A stretch of DNA of 64,000 nt from Anderseniella sp. Alg231-50 (GTDB taxonomy: Bacteria; Pseudomonadota; Alphaproteobacteria; Rhizobiales; Aestuariivirgaceae): NCBI RefSeq assembly GCF_900149695.1, contig NZ_LT703003.1:1054001-1118000 (forward strand). Reading direction: 5' to 3'. The number at the start of each line of letters is the position of its first letter. The first letter of the stretch is position 1. Below, piece by piece: positions 44,501-54,288 of the stretch. Both the position numbers and the translations under genes were made by a program. Under the pieces are notes generated by a model that saw nothing but the letters and a program-made list of their open reading frames with translations, did not search any database and was not told where the DNA came from.

Positions 44501-46363
44501 TTCACGGCTGTTGGCGTCGGCGACATGTCAGGCGACGTGTTCGGCAATGGAATGTTGCTGTCCGAGCAGACCAAACTGCTCGCCGCGTTCGATCATCGCG
44601 ACATATTTATCGATCCGGACCCGGATGTGGCGACGAGTTTTGCCGAGCGCAAACGGTTGTTCGACCTGCCGCGGTCGAGCTGGCAGGACTATGAGCGCAA
44701 GCTGATCAGCAAGGGCGGCGGCATCTTCTCGCGGTCCGAAAAGCAGATCAGCCTGTCGCCCGAAATCATGGCTGTGACCGGATTGACCGCGTCCAAGGTA
44801 ACGCCCAATGAACTGATGCGGGCGATTATCAAGTGTGATGCCGACCTTCTGTGGTTCGGCGGTATCGGCACCTATGTTCGCGGGCAAAATGAAACTGATG
44901 CAGATGCCGGCGACAAGGCCAATGACAGTATCCGTGTCACGGCCCGGGAACTTAAGGTCAAGGCGGTGGGTGAGGGCGCCAATCTCGGCATGACCCAGCT
45001 TGCACGGGTCGAGTTTGCGCTCAATGGCGGGCGCATCAATACCGATGCCATCGACAATTCGGCGGGCGTGAACTCCTCAGACGTCGAGGTCAATCTCAAG
45101 ATTGCACTTGGCGAAGCTGAATCCGCCGGCAAGCTGAAACGGGCTGCCCGCAACAAGCTGCTGGCCGCCATGACCGACGATGTCGCCGACCTTGTGTTGC
45201 GCAACAATTATCTGCAGACCCTGTGTGTGTCGCTGATGGAAGGGACCCTGTCTCGGGACAGGGCCGGGTTGTCACGCTTGTTCAGGGAACTGGAAAACCG
45301 CGGTGGCCTGGATCGCGCAATCGAGTTTCTGCCGTTCGGCGAGGAGCTTGATGATCGCCTGAAGTCGGGCGGTGATCTGTCCAGGCCCGAAATGGCCGTG
45401 TTGGTTTCTTATGCCAAAATTGTTGTCTTCAATGACCTGATGGCGCAGGGATTTGCGTCCGACCCGTATCTTGAAAACGAGCTGATGCGGTATTTCCCCA
45501 ACCGGATGTCAAAAACCTACAACTCCGAAATCTCCGGCCACCGATTGCGCCCCGAGATCATCAGTACCTTGATCGCCAACTCCATCGTCAACCGCTGCGG
45601 CCCGTTGTTCCTGTTCGACCTGTCGAATGACACAGGCATACAGGCCGGAAACCTTGCAAGGTTCTACGTAGCGAGCCGCGACAGCTTCGGCTTTGTAGAT
45701 ATGAACGAAGCGGTCGACAGGCTTGATAACCGGATATCCAGCGAACAGCAGATGTCCCTGTATGCACGCCTGCAGGACGGCATGGCAGATGCGGTTGCCT
45801 GGTTTGCGGCCAATGAAACGACCACTTCGGACCTGTCGCAACTTGTGCCGGTTTACAAGGACGGTATCGCATCGCTTGCCGGTGCCTTGTCCGACATTCT
45901 GCCGGAAAACCAGAAGACCCAGCTTGCAAGCGATGTCGAGGAGATTTCAGCACTAGGGCTGGATGCGAAAACCGCATTGAAAATTGCCGGTCTGAGATAC
46001 CTGGTGCGGGGACTGGACGTTGTGCAGATCGCGCGCCCGGCAAACCGGCCGGTCAAGGAAATCGCCAAGACCTACTTCGGCCTGAGCGGAACACTTGGCA
46101 TCGATCATATTCTGGCCAGCGCACAGAACCTGCCCAGTGAGAGCGACTATGACCGCCAGGCAATTGCGGGTATCCGGCAGACGGTGCAGCGGTCGGTGCG
46201 CAGCATTGCTGCCGACGGTGTCAAGGCGACCCTGTCACCGGCACGGCAGGAACTGGTCACCCATACCGGGGACGAACTGTCCCGCATCTCCAGGGAAGCC
46301 GACTTCTCACTGGCCAAGTTCGCCGTGATTGCGAGCCAGCTGGGCGTGCTGGCCAAAGCGTAG
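41573..46363 (+). CDS. gdhZ: Large NAD-dependent glutamate dehydrogenase
   Basis: Converts glutamate to 2-oxoglutarate and ammonium, feeding carbon to the TCA cycle. From GTG 41573 (GGTGG 6 bases upstream) it has 1596 residues, right for the 180-kDa class (Caulobacter GdhZ type). N-terminal regulatory ACT/PAS-like half, then the catalytic core: [22 protein letters not shown] (in parts), [27 protein letters not shown] (in parts), [16 protein letters not shown] and [12 protein letters not shown]. It is intact. A TTG at 41552 is the next possible start. Divergent from the AhpD-like gene. Confidence 0.95.
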   Translation: [1596 protein letters not shown]

Positions 46364-46364
46364 A

Positions 46365-46685
46365 CTACTCTACGACCACTGCGGTGCCGGCGGCAGTGAC
46401 CATCAGCATGGAACCGTTCTGACCAACGGTTTCGTAGTCGATATCAACGCCGATGACCGCATTTGCACCCAGTGCGGATGCCTTGTCGGTCATTTCGGCA
46501 ATTGCGGTTTCGCGGGCATCGTTGAGGACCTTCTCGTAGGCACCCGAGCGCCCGCCGACAATATCGCGGATAGAGGCAAACAAGTCGCGAAACAGGTTTG
46601 CGCCCAGAATGGCTTCACCGGCCACGAGACCCTTGTAGGCAGAAATCCGGCGGCCATCGATTGTGTTGGTGGTGGTAACGAGCAT
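46365..46685 (-). CDS. UPF0145/YbjQ-family protein
   Basis: A 106-residue protein matching the YbjQ family: [43 protein letters not shown] (in parts) and [15 protein letters not shown]. Members form rings and have been called heavy-metal-binding, but the role is unproven. Converges with the GDH gene, with 1 base between stops. Confidence 0.91.
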   Translation of the reverse strand: MLVTTTNTIDGRRISAYKGLVAGEAILGANLFRDLFASIRDIVGGRSGAYEKVLNDARETAIAEMTDKASALGANAVIGVDIDYETVGQNGSMLMVTAAGTAVVVE

Positions 46686-46725
46686 GAACTGCCTCCGATT
46701 GGTTAAGAGTGTTGATCTGTTTGAA

Positions 46726-48306
46726 CTAATGCCTGAAGTGTCGCATTCCGGTGAAGATCATTGCCAGCCCCTTCTCGTCAGCTGCGGCGATGACATCGTC
46801 ATCACGCATCGAGCCGCCGGGCTGAATGATGGCGGTGGCACCGGCGGATGCGGCCTGCAGCAGGCCGTCGGCAAACGGGAAAAACGCATCAGACGCGACC
46901 ACGCTTCCGGTGGTCAGGGTTTCTGCAATACCGGCGGCGTCTGCGGCGTCACGTGCCTTGTGGGCCGCAACGCGGCTTGAGTCGATACGTGACATCTGGC
47001 CGGCGCCGACCCCTACGGTGGCACCGTCCTTGGCATAGATGATGGCATTTGACTTGACGTGCTTGGCGACACGGAAGGCAAACAGCATGTCGGCCATTTC
47101 CTGTACGCTGGGGTGGCGCTTGGTGACCACCTTCAGGTCGTCGGCATGAACCCGGCCATTGTCCCGCGACTGGGCAAGAAAGCCGCCGGCAACCGTCTTG
47201 AAGGCGATGCCGGGCTGATCCGGATCGGCCAGGCCTTCAGTTGTGAGCAGGCGCAGGTTTTTCTTGGCGGCGAAAACGGCTTGGGCAGCCTCGCTGACAC
47301 CCGGCGCAATGATGACTTCGGTGAACACGTCACAAACCACTTCCGCGGTTGCCTCGTCGATCGGCCGGTTGAACGCAACGATACCGCCGAAGGCGCTGAC
47401 CGGATCGCAGCGCAAGGCGAGCCGATAGGCCTCCAGCGCGGTTTCAGCGGTGGCAACGCCGCACGGATTAGCGTGTTTCACGATAACGCAGGCTGCATAG
47501 TCGGCCGGATCAAATTCACTGACGCATTCGAACGCCGCGTCGGTATCGTTGATGTTGTTGTAGGATAACTCCTTGCCCTGCAACTGACGCGCGGTTGCCA
47601 CCCCTTCGCGGATCTCGCCGGTGCGGTAAAAACCTGCCGACTGGTGCGGGTTTTCGCCATAGCGCAGGGTCTGTATCAGGGTTCCGCCAAGTGACCGGCT
47701 GGTGCCCAGGCCCTCGCCTGCCTCTCCAAGCAGCCAGGTGCTGACAATTGAATCATAAGCCGCAGTGCGGGCAAACGCCTTTGCCGCCAGTCTGGTGCGG
47801 GTCGGCTGCAGGGTGGAGCCGGCGTGCGTGCGCATTTCCCCGATCACTGCGGAGTAATCGGCCGGATCGACAATGGTGGTGACGTCGTTGTGGTTCTTGG
47901 CAGCGGCCCGGGTCATTGCCGGTCCGCCGATATCTATGTTCTCGACCAGGTCTTCGTAAGTGCCGCCACCAGCCAGTGTCTGTTCGAACGGGTACAGGTT
48001 TACCGCCAGCAGATCGATCGCGCCGATGTCGTTTTCCTGCATCGCGGCCTGGTGATCCGGGTTTGCGCGTACGGCCAGCAATCCGCCATGAACTTTCGGG
48101 TGCAGGGTTTTCACCCGCCCGTCCATGATTTCCGGAAACCCTGTCCAGCTGGAAATGTCAGTAACCTTCAGCCCGGCTTCGCTCAGCGTGCGTGCCGTGC
48201 CGCCGGTCGAAATCAGGTCAACTCCAAGGTCAGCCAGATCAGTGGCAAACTCAACAAGTCCCGTTTTGTCGGATACCGACAGCAGGGCGCGACGAATAGG
48301 GCTCAT
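46726..48306 (-). CDS. purH: Bifunctional AICAR transformylase/IMP cyclohydrolase
   Basis: Last two steps of purine synthesis. From ATG 48306 ([17 protein letters not shown]) it has 526 residues: the N-terminal IMP cyclohydrolase (about 1-195; [31 protein letters not shown] in parts) and the C-terminal AICAR transformylase ([31 protein letters not shown] in parts). An in-frame start 39 bases upstream adds no family sequence. GGAG is 10 bases before the chosen ATG. Confidence 0.95.
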   Translation of the reverse strand: MSPIRRALLSVSDKTGLVEFATDLADLGVDLISTGGTARTLSEAGLKVTDISSWTGFPEIMDGRVKTLHPKVHGGLLAVRANPDHQAAMQENDIGAIDLLAVNLYPFEQTLAGGGTYEDLVENIDIGGPAMTRAAAKNHNDVTTIVDPADYSAVIGEMRTHAGSTLQPTRTRLAAKAFARTAAYDSIVSTWLLGEAGEGLGTSRSLGGTLIQTLRYGENPHQSAGFYRTGEIREGVATARQLQGKELSYNNINDTDAAFECVSEFDPADYAACVIVKHANPCGVATAETALEAYRLALRCDPVSAFGGIVAFNRPIDEATAEVVCDVFTEVIIAPGVSEAAQAVFAAKKNLRLLTTEGLADPDQPGIAFKTVAGGFLAQSRDNGRVHADDLKVVTKRHPSVQEMADMLFAFRVAKHVKSNAIIYAKDGATVGVGAGQMSRIDSSRVAAHKARDAADAAGIAETLTTGSVVASDAFFPFADGLLQAASAGATAIIQPGGSMRDDDVIAAADEKGLAMIFTGMRHFRH

Positions 48307-48407
48307 CGGCCAATTTCTCCATTGCCAATTGCAAAATGAGGCCAAGCGTTAACACGAAGGCGTCAGATGCTGAACAGGCAAGAGAACAATTATACCAAAT
48401 GAATTGA

Positions 48408-50162
48408 TTATCCCGCATTCAATGGCAGTTCAGGCTCGCACAGAGCTTCCTGGGGGCGGGGTTTTGCGGCGGTTTTCATCCGCTTGAACGCCCACAGAAC
48501 GCGATCGGGCCGTCCGGCCACGCCGGAAATGACGATCTGCTGGGTGGGCCGGGCGGACTTGCTGTCGGGCAGGTAGATGCTTGTCTCCAGGGACAGTCTG
48601 CCGCCGCGCGCCGAGAAGCGCCAGCCAACCTTGTTGGGCAACAGCAACATGACACAGGCCCCGTCACGGGACAGGGTCGCCTTGACCGATGGGTGCAGAT
48701 GGAAGCGGATAGCGAAGGCCGGATCGAGTTCCGCATCCGCAACCGGAGCATCGGGCAGCAGCCGGTCCTCGCCGCGCAGGTCCGCGCCATTGCTATCCAG
48801 AAACAGTTGTCTTTCGTGAACCAGCCCGAAGGTTCTGGCATACGCGGTGTGCCGGGCGGAAATGATGCTGCCGTGGTCCTCACTGCGCACTTCGGCGTCG
48901 GCATGGCCGTCGGTTATCAGCGCGGGAGTGTCGAACAGGCGGCTGGTGAAGAAATTATCTATGACGGTGCTGGTATCAATTTCACCCAATGTCAGGGTCG
49001 AGTGCGCCGATGTGCGCCGTGATGCCGCCTGCCATTGCGCATCGGCGCCTTGCCGGCTGCCGCAGTTTACGACAATGCGGTGCGGGCCGTCGCACAACTC
49101 GAATGCCAGCGGCGAGCAGGTCGCGTTCGCATTGCGGCCCGGCGCAGGCGGCATGCCGGTGTCCATGATGATCGATGCCCTGCCATGTGCAATGCGGCAA
49201 TAACCGGTCAGCGGTGCAATGGTCAGCGGGCGGCCGTGGATCTGGTCTCTTTCCAGCACAGCCTTGATCCTGCCTGCGCTGGTCCTGGAAACGCCATTGA
49301 AAACGGCAAGCCCACCATCATTGTGCGACAGAAACCGCAGCATTGGCAGCATCCGTTCTATAGCAGCGTTGAACGGACCCGGTATTTCTATCAGGGCCTT
49401 GTTGAGCGCCTCGCGTAACGGAACCAGCAGGACCAGGAGATCCAGCAGGGTCTGTCCGTTGCGGGACACGTGGCCGCCGTCGGCCAGGATCTGCTGGTCC
49501 AGTTCGTGCGACAGACGGCACAGGGCGGTTTTCTGCAGGCTTTCCAGGCCGGTTGTGCCGAAGGTCGCGTAGACCATGGCTATCGCGGACATGAGCCTGT
49601 TTGTCGGAATGAAGTGATTGACACCGCGCCGCGCCAGCAGGCGGGTTTGCCGGGTCAGGCTGTTCATGAACGACGCCTCAAAGCTGCGGCTGGCACCCTG
49701 CAGCAGGAACGGTGCGCACTGTATCCAGTTGATCAGGCGGGTTGCCAGCGTTTGAGGGCGCCGGGCGCTGGTACTTTTGTAGACTTTCAGTTCCAGCCAT
49801 TCCGCGACAATGCCGCGGGCGAAAATCCGGTAGAGCTGGGTGTTTCCGGCATGCAGGTCATGCAGCCAGCCAAAGCCGTTCAGCGCATCGTCAAATGCCG
49901 CCGGACGGGCGTCCGGCAATTCGAATATGGAGGTTCCCGCCAGAACGGCCCGGCAACCGGCAAGCTCGAATATGCCGCGATACAGGCCCGGTGCACGTGA
50001 CGCATCGCCCTTGATGATGGCGGCAAGCGGCAGGCCGAGGCCGGTGCACCTGGCCATGGTCAGGCTGGGGATTTGCGGGGACGTCGCGCGCACGAGCCTG
50101 TTGACCAGCTGCTTGCTGCTCAGGCTGGCCAGGCCGGTCAGAACTGTCGATGCGGAATTCAT
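48408..50162 (-). CDS. Heparinase II/III-family protein
   Basis: A 584-residue protein with an alpha-helical toroid N-terminal half (about 100-330, e.g. WIQCAPFLLQGASRSFEASF, LSHELDQQILADGGHVSRNGQTLLD in parts) and a beta-rich C-terminal half (RIVVNCGSRQGADAQWQAASR, SEDHGSIISARHTAYAR). No signal peptide is visible. In alphaproteobacteria this gene is regularly found between purH and rsmB. Whether it is an active polysaccharide lyase is not known; the catalytic His/Tyr cannot be assigned with certainty. Confidence 0.86.
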   Translation of the reverse strand: MNSASTVLTGLASLSSKQLVNRLVRATSPQIPSLTMARCTGLGLPLAAIIKGDASRAPGLYRGIFELAGCRAVLAGTSIFELPDARPAAFDDALNGFGWLHDLHAGNTQLYRIFARGIVAEWLELKVYKSTSARRPQTLATRLINWIQCAPFLLQGASRSFEASFMNSLTRQTRLLARRGVNHFIPTNRLMSAIAMVYATFGTTGLESLQKTALCRLSHELDQQILADGGHVSRNGQTLLDLLVLLVPLREALNKALIEIPGPFNAAIERMLPMLRFLSHNDGGLAVFNGVSRTSAGRIKAVLERDQIHGRPLTIAPLTGYCRIAHGRASIIMDTGMPPAPGRNANATCSPLAFELCDGPHRIVVNCGSRQGADAQWQAASRRTSAHSTLTLGEIDTSTVIDNFFTSRLFDTPALITDGHADAEVRSEDHGSIISARHTAYARTFGLVHERQLFLDSNGADLRGEDRLLPDAPVADAELDPAFAIRFHLHPSVKATLSRDGACVMLLLPNKVGWRFSARGGRLSLETSIYLPDSKSARPTQQIVISGVAGRPDRVLWAFKRMKTAAKPRPQEALCEPELPLNAG

Positions 50163-50288
50163 GGGGCTCGGGCGCGGTTTCCGGACTGTGCATGTTGCCG
50201 GCAGGTTGCCTCAAGGGCAGCGTTATCCTGCAGGATCTCGGTGCACATTGAAGCCTGAAGTTCGTTAACGAATTGATAACAAGCTGTA

Positions 50289-51641
50289 TCAGATTGCGGC
50301 TTTAACGAGCCGGGCGGCAAAAAAACCGTCCATGCCACGGACATCGCCGATCATGTGGTGCGGAAGTGTTCTGAAATCACCGGCCTTGCTTATGAGATCG
50401 GCGGGGATGTGTTTCTCGCCTGCTGCAATCGGATGCCGCTTGAAATCGCCGTGCTCGTTGAGGAACTGGGATATCTGCTTGGGGCCTTCATCGGCAAGCA
50501 ATGAACACACCGCATAGACAAGTGTACCGTCCGGCTTCAGCAAGGTGGCGGCCTTGCGCAGCAGTTTGCGCTGCAGTGCGAGCAGCAGTTTGACATCGTC
50601 ATTGCCCCTGACATAGGGCATGTCGGGATGACGGCGTATGGTACCGGTGGCCGAACACGGCGCATCGAGCAGGATTACGTCAAACAGCTGTTCGGCTTCG
50701 AACTCCAGCGCATCAATGGCGACGCAGCTGGCCTCAAGCTTTGTCCGGGCAAGGTTTTCGGTCACTTTTTCAAGACGGAAAGCGGATGTATCCAGCGCGG
50801 TGACGGTCGCGCCTGCGGCGCACAATTGCAGTGTCTTGCCGCCCGGCGCGCTGCACATGTCCAGTGCGGTTTTGCCCTGTAAATCGTCGAACAGCATGGC
50901 CGGCAGCGAGGCGGCAACATCCTGCACCCACCAGTTGCCGTCCGCAAAACCCGGCAAGTCCGGAACGGCCGGATGCGGACTGTTCAAGCGCACGCTGCCG
51001 GTGGGCAGTTTAACACCCAGAGCCAGCAAGGCTTCGTCGGGCGCGCCGGTCCGGAAGGTCAGGTCGACGTCGGCCTGCTGTGTGTGTGCGTCGGCGATGT
51101 GCTCGGTTGTCTCAGGACCGTAGTCTGCCCGCAGCCTGGTGTTCAGCCATTTCGGCAAGTTGGTGTCGGCGGTTGGCAGTGCGGCCATTATGGCGTCCCG
51201 GTCGCGGCTGATATTGCGCAGCACCGCGTTGATCAGGCCCTTGAGCCGCTGGGCCTTTTCGTCCCTGGCCGCAAGTGCGACGCTTGTCGAGATCGCCGCG
51301 TGCGGCTCGGTTTCCATGAACAGCAACTGGGCAACGCCACACAGCAGGATCGCCGGCGCCCTGCCGGTGCGGGCGCGCAGTTTCTGCTCGATGTAGTTTT
51401 CCAGAACAGCCTCGATCTGACCTTTTCGGCGCAGCGCAGTGGCTGCCAGCGCGTGCGCAAAAGCGCGATCGCGCGGATCGTCAATACCGTCAAGGCTGTC
51501 GCTGAGCGCCTCTTCAAGGAACCGTCTCTCGTACAGTACAAGCGAGACGGCGTTGAGCGCGGCGGCGCGAAGGCCGAGGCCCTCGACTTCTATCGGGGGA
51601 GGTACGAACTTGCGGGCCCGCTTTTTCTTTTTTACCCCCAC
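50289..51641 (-). CDS. rsmB: 16S rRNA m5C967 methyltransferase RsmB
   Basis: A 450-residue RNA methyltransferase: an N-terminal NusB-like domain (about 20-150), then the Rossmann core with [29 protein letters not shown] (motif IV Cys) and VYAVCSLL (motif VI Cys). It starts with GTG at 51641, overlapping the htpX end by 10 bases; a lysine-rich N-terminus is normal for this group. Confidence 0.93.
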   Translation of the reverse strand: MGVKKKKRARKFVPPPIEVEGLGLRAAALNAVSLVLYERRFLEEALSDSLDGIDDPRDRAFAHALAATALRRKGQIEAVLENYIEQKLRARTGRAPAILLCGVAQLLFMETEPHAAISTSVALAARDEKAQRLKGLINAVLRNISRDRDAIMAALPTADTNLPKWLNTRLRADYGPETTEHIADAHTQQADVDLTFRTGAPDEALLALGVKLPTGSVRLNSPHPAVPDLPGFADGNWWVQDVAASLPAMLFDDLQGKTALDMCSAPGGKTLQLCAAGATVTALDTSAFRLEKVTENLARTKLEASCVAIDALEFEAEQLFDVILLDAPCSATGTIRRHPDMPYVRGNDDVKLLLALQRKLLRKAATLLKPDGTLVYAVCSLLADEGPKQISQFLNEHGDFKRHPIAAGEKHIPADLISKAGDFRTLPHHMIGDVRGMDGFFAARLVKAAI

Positions 51642-52588
51642 GGACCGTTGGTCCTCTTGCGGGATGCAGAACCTCTACCGGCCTTTGACCAGGGCCCGGC
51701 GGCAAACGCATCGGTGCGTCCGGGGGTATCATCAGAAAACACCTGAGGACCGGAATCCGACATTTGCTCCAGCGCCTCTATGCGGTTGTCGGTGTTGGGG
51801 TGGGTTGAAAACAGATTGTCCATACGTGCGCCTGACAGTGGATTGATAATGAACATGTGAGCCGTAGCCGGATTTGCTTCTGCAGTATCATTTTCAATCC
51901 GCTGTGCGCCAGAGGCGATTTTGCGCAACGCGTCAGCCAGTGCCTGTGGCTTGCCGCAGATTTCAGCGCCGCGCCGGTCGGCGGCGTACTCGCGGGTCCT
52001 GCTGATGGCCATCTGCACAAGCATGGCGGCTATGGGAGCGAGCAACATCATGGCGATGGTCCCGATCAGGCCGAGCGGATTGTTGCGGTCACGGCCACCG
52101 AAGAACATGGCGAAGTTTGCCAGCATTGAAATAGCACCGGCGATGGTCGCGGTGACCGTCATGATCAGGGTATCGCGGTTCTGGATATGGGCCAGCTCAT
52201 GCGCCATCACGCCTTCAATTTCATCATAATTGAGCTGCTGCATCAGCCCTGTAGTGGCGGCAACCGCGGCGTTTTCCGGATCACGGCCGGTGGCAAACGC
52301 GTTCGGCTGCGGGTTGTTCATCACATAGACCTTCGGCATCGGCAGGCCGGCATTGTCGGCAAGCCGGGCAACCATCTTGTAAAGCTCTGGGTTCTGGGTT
52401 TCGCTCGCCAGTTCGGCGCCGTGCATCGACAGCACCGCCTTGTCGGAGTTCCAGTAGGCATACACATTGGTGCCCGCTGCAAAAACCAGCGCGATCACCA
52501 TGCCCGTCTGGCCGCCCAGCATGAAGCCGATGACCAGGAACAGGGCCGTCATGCCCGCCAGCAACATTGCTGTTTTCATATAATTCAT
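51632..52588 (-). CDS. htpX: Membrane zinc metalloprotease HtpX
   Basis: Quality-control protease of the inner membrane, 318 residues from ATG 52588 ([17 protein letters not shown]), with AGGTG 6 bases upstream. M48 motif HELAH in [16 protein letters not shown] and the downstream Glu in [15 protein letters not shown]. Four TM helices. The C-terminal 30 residues are charged ([18 protein letters not shown]). Longer in-frame starts lack homologous sequence. Its end overlaps the rsmB start. Confidence 0.94.
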   Translation of the reverse strand: MNYMKTAMLLAGMTALFLVIGFMLGGQTGMVIALVFAAGTNVYAYWNSDKAVLSMHGAELASETQNPELYKMVARLADNAGLPMPKVYVMNNPQPNAFATGRDPENAAVAATTGLMQQLNYDEIEGVMAHELAHIQNRDTLIMTVTATIAGAISMLANFAMFFGGRDRNNPLGLIGTIAMMLLAPIAAMLVQMAISRTREYAADRRGAEICGKPQALADALRKIASGAQRIENDTAEANPATAHMFIINPLSGARMDNLFSTHPNTDNRIEALEQMSDSGPQVFSDDTPGRTDAFAAGPWSKAGRGSASRKRTNGPWG

Positions 52589-52704
52589 TGCTACACCTGA
52601 AAGCGTGCCCGCCATTTTGGGGCGGACACGTCGACACATTGCCAATAACCTGTAATGAACAGTATATGTTTGCTGACGCGCCATAATTCAATGAAAAGCC
52701 AGTC

Positions 52705-52890
52705 ATGCCGGAGCAACCACCAGAAAAACCGCCTCTCAGCGATGCTGCCAAACGGGCGCTTGCGGAAGCCCGCAAGAGACGTGCAGAAGCAGGTTCCGAG
52801 GAGCTTCCTGTCGAGATTGACGGACGCGACGGGCCGGAGCCGACCAGGTTCGGAGACTGGGAAAAAAAGGGTATCACCAGCGATTTCTGA
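52705..52890 (+). CDS. SDHAF4-like protein (DUF1674)
   Basis: A 61-residue protein with the full DUF1674/SDHAF4 end: DGPEPTRFGDWEKKGITSDF. SDHAF4 helps flavinylated SdhA join the succinate dehydrogenase complex. The N-terminal half is Pro/Lys/Arg-rich and probably flexible. It is divergent from htpX and 94 bases upstream of argG, too short to be noticed in many scans. Confidence 0.89.
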   Translation: MPEQPPEKPPLSDAAKRALAEARKRRAEAGSEELPVEIDGRDGPEPTRFGDWEKKGITSDF

Positions 52891-52984
52891 CACCCTGATA
52901 CAACCTGCCCCCTTGCGGGGCCGTTGCAACGTACTGTAGGACCCGCGCGAGCTTTCAAGCTTTCATCGACAGGAGAGAATTACA

Positions 52985-54208
52985 ATGGGCATCAAGGGCT
53001 CAGTGAAAAAGGTCGTGCTGGCATATTCCGGCGGCCTTGATACGTCCATCATCCTGAAGTGGCTGGAAACCGAACTCGATGCAGAGGTCGTGACATTCAC
53101 TGCCGACCTCGGACAGGGCGAGGAACTGGAACCGGCACGTGCCAAGGCCGAGATGATGGGCATCAAGGAAATCTACATCGAGGATGTGCGAGAAGAGTTT
53201 GTGCGTGACTTCGTGTTTCCGATGTTCCGGGCCAATACCGTTTATGAAGGAACCTACCTGCTCGGCACGTCCATTGCCCGGCCGCTGATCACCAAGCGGC
53301 TGGTGGAGATTGCAGCCGAGACCGGGGCGGACGCCATTGCCCATGGCGCCACCGGCAAGGGCAATGACCAGGTCAGGTTCGAACTTGCCGCTTATGCGCT
53401 CAACCCGGATATCAAGGTGATCGCGCCGTGGCGCGACTGGTCGTTCAAGTCCCGCACCGATCTGATCAACTTTGCCGAATTGAACCAGATTCCGGTGCCG
53501 AAGGACAAGCAGGGCGAAGCGCCGTTTTCAGTGGATGCCAACCTGCTGCACTCGTCATCAGAAGGCAAAGTGCTGGAAGATCCGAACGTGGAACCGCCGG
53601 AGTATGTGTTCCAGCGCTCCGTCAGTCCCGAGGACGCACCTGACAGCGCTACGATCATCGAGATCGGCTTCGAGAAAGGGGACGCGGTTTCCATCGACGG
53701 CAAGGCATTGTCTCCGGCAACCGTGCTGGCGACGCTCAATGACCTGGGCCGCGACAACGGCATCGGCCGGCTTGACCTTGTCGAAAACCGGTTTGTCGGC
53801 ATGAAGTCGCGCGGGGTCTATGAAACACCGGGCGGCACAATCCTGCTGGCGGCTCACCGGGCCATGGAATCCATCACGCTGGATCGTGAGGCGGCTCACC
53901 TGAAAGACAGCCTGATGCCGCAGTATGCCAAGATGATCTATAACGGCTTCTGGTTCGCGCCGGAACGCGAAATGCTGCAGGCGCTGATCGACAAGAGCCA
54001 GGAGCATGTCGAAGGCACGGTCAGGCTGAAGCTTTACAAGGGCAATGTCACGGTCATCGGGCGCGCTTCGCCGAAGTCACTTTACTCGGACGAACTGGTG
54101 ACGTTCGAGGATGATCGCGGCGCCTATGACCAGAAGGATGCCGAAGGCTTCATCCGGCTCAACGCCCTGCGCCTGCGGACACTGGCTGCGAGGAAACGCA
54201 ACAGCTAG
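52985..54208 (+). CDS. argG: Argininosuccinate synthase
   Basis: Condenses citrulline and aspartate in arginine synthesis, 407 residues. The PP-loop AYSGGLDTS is at 13-21, with [15 protein letters not shown] and [14 protein letters not shown] as further family marks. GGAGAG lies before the ATG. Intact. Confidence 0.97.
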   Translation: MGIKGSVKKVVLAYSGGLDTSIILKWLETELDAEVVTFTADLGQGEELEPARAKAEMMGIKEIYIEDVREEFVRDFVFPMFRANTVYEGTYLLGTSIARPLITKRLVEIAAETGADAIAHGATGKGNDQVRFELAAYALNPDIKVIAPWRDWSFKSRTDLINFAELNQIPVPKDKQGEAPFSVDANLLHSSSEGKVLEDPNVEPPEYVFQRSVSPEDAPDSATIIEIGFEKGDAVSIDGKALSPATVLATLNDLGRDNGIGRLDLVENRFVGMKSRGVYETPGGTILLAAHRAMESITLDREAAHLKDSLMPQYAKMIYNGFWFAPEREMLQALIDKSQEHVEGTVRLKLYKGNVTVIGRASPKSLYSDELVTFEDDRGAYDQKDAEGFIRLNALRLRTLAARKRNS

Positions 54209-54288
54209 GGCCACAGGACGCCGGCGAAACAGGATCACAGCACGATCTCGCAAGGTTGTGAAAACGGGTGTTGCTCATTCCGTGCAAT

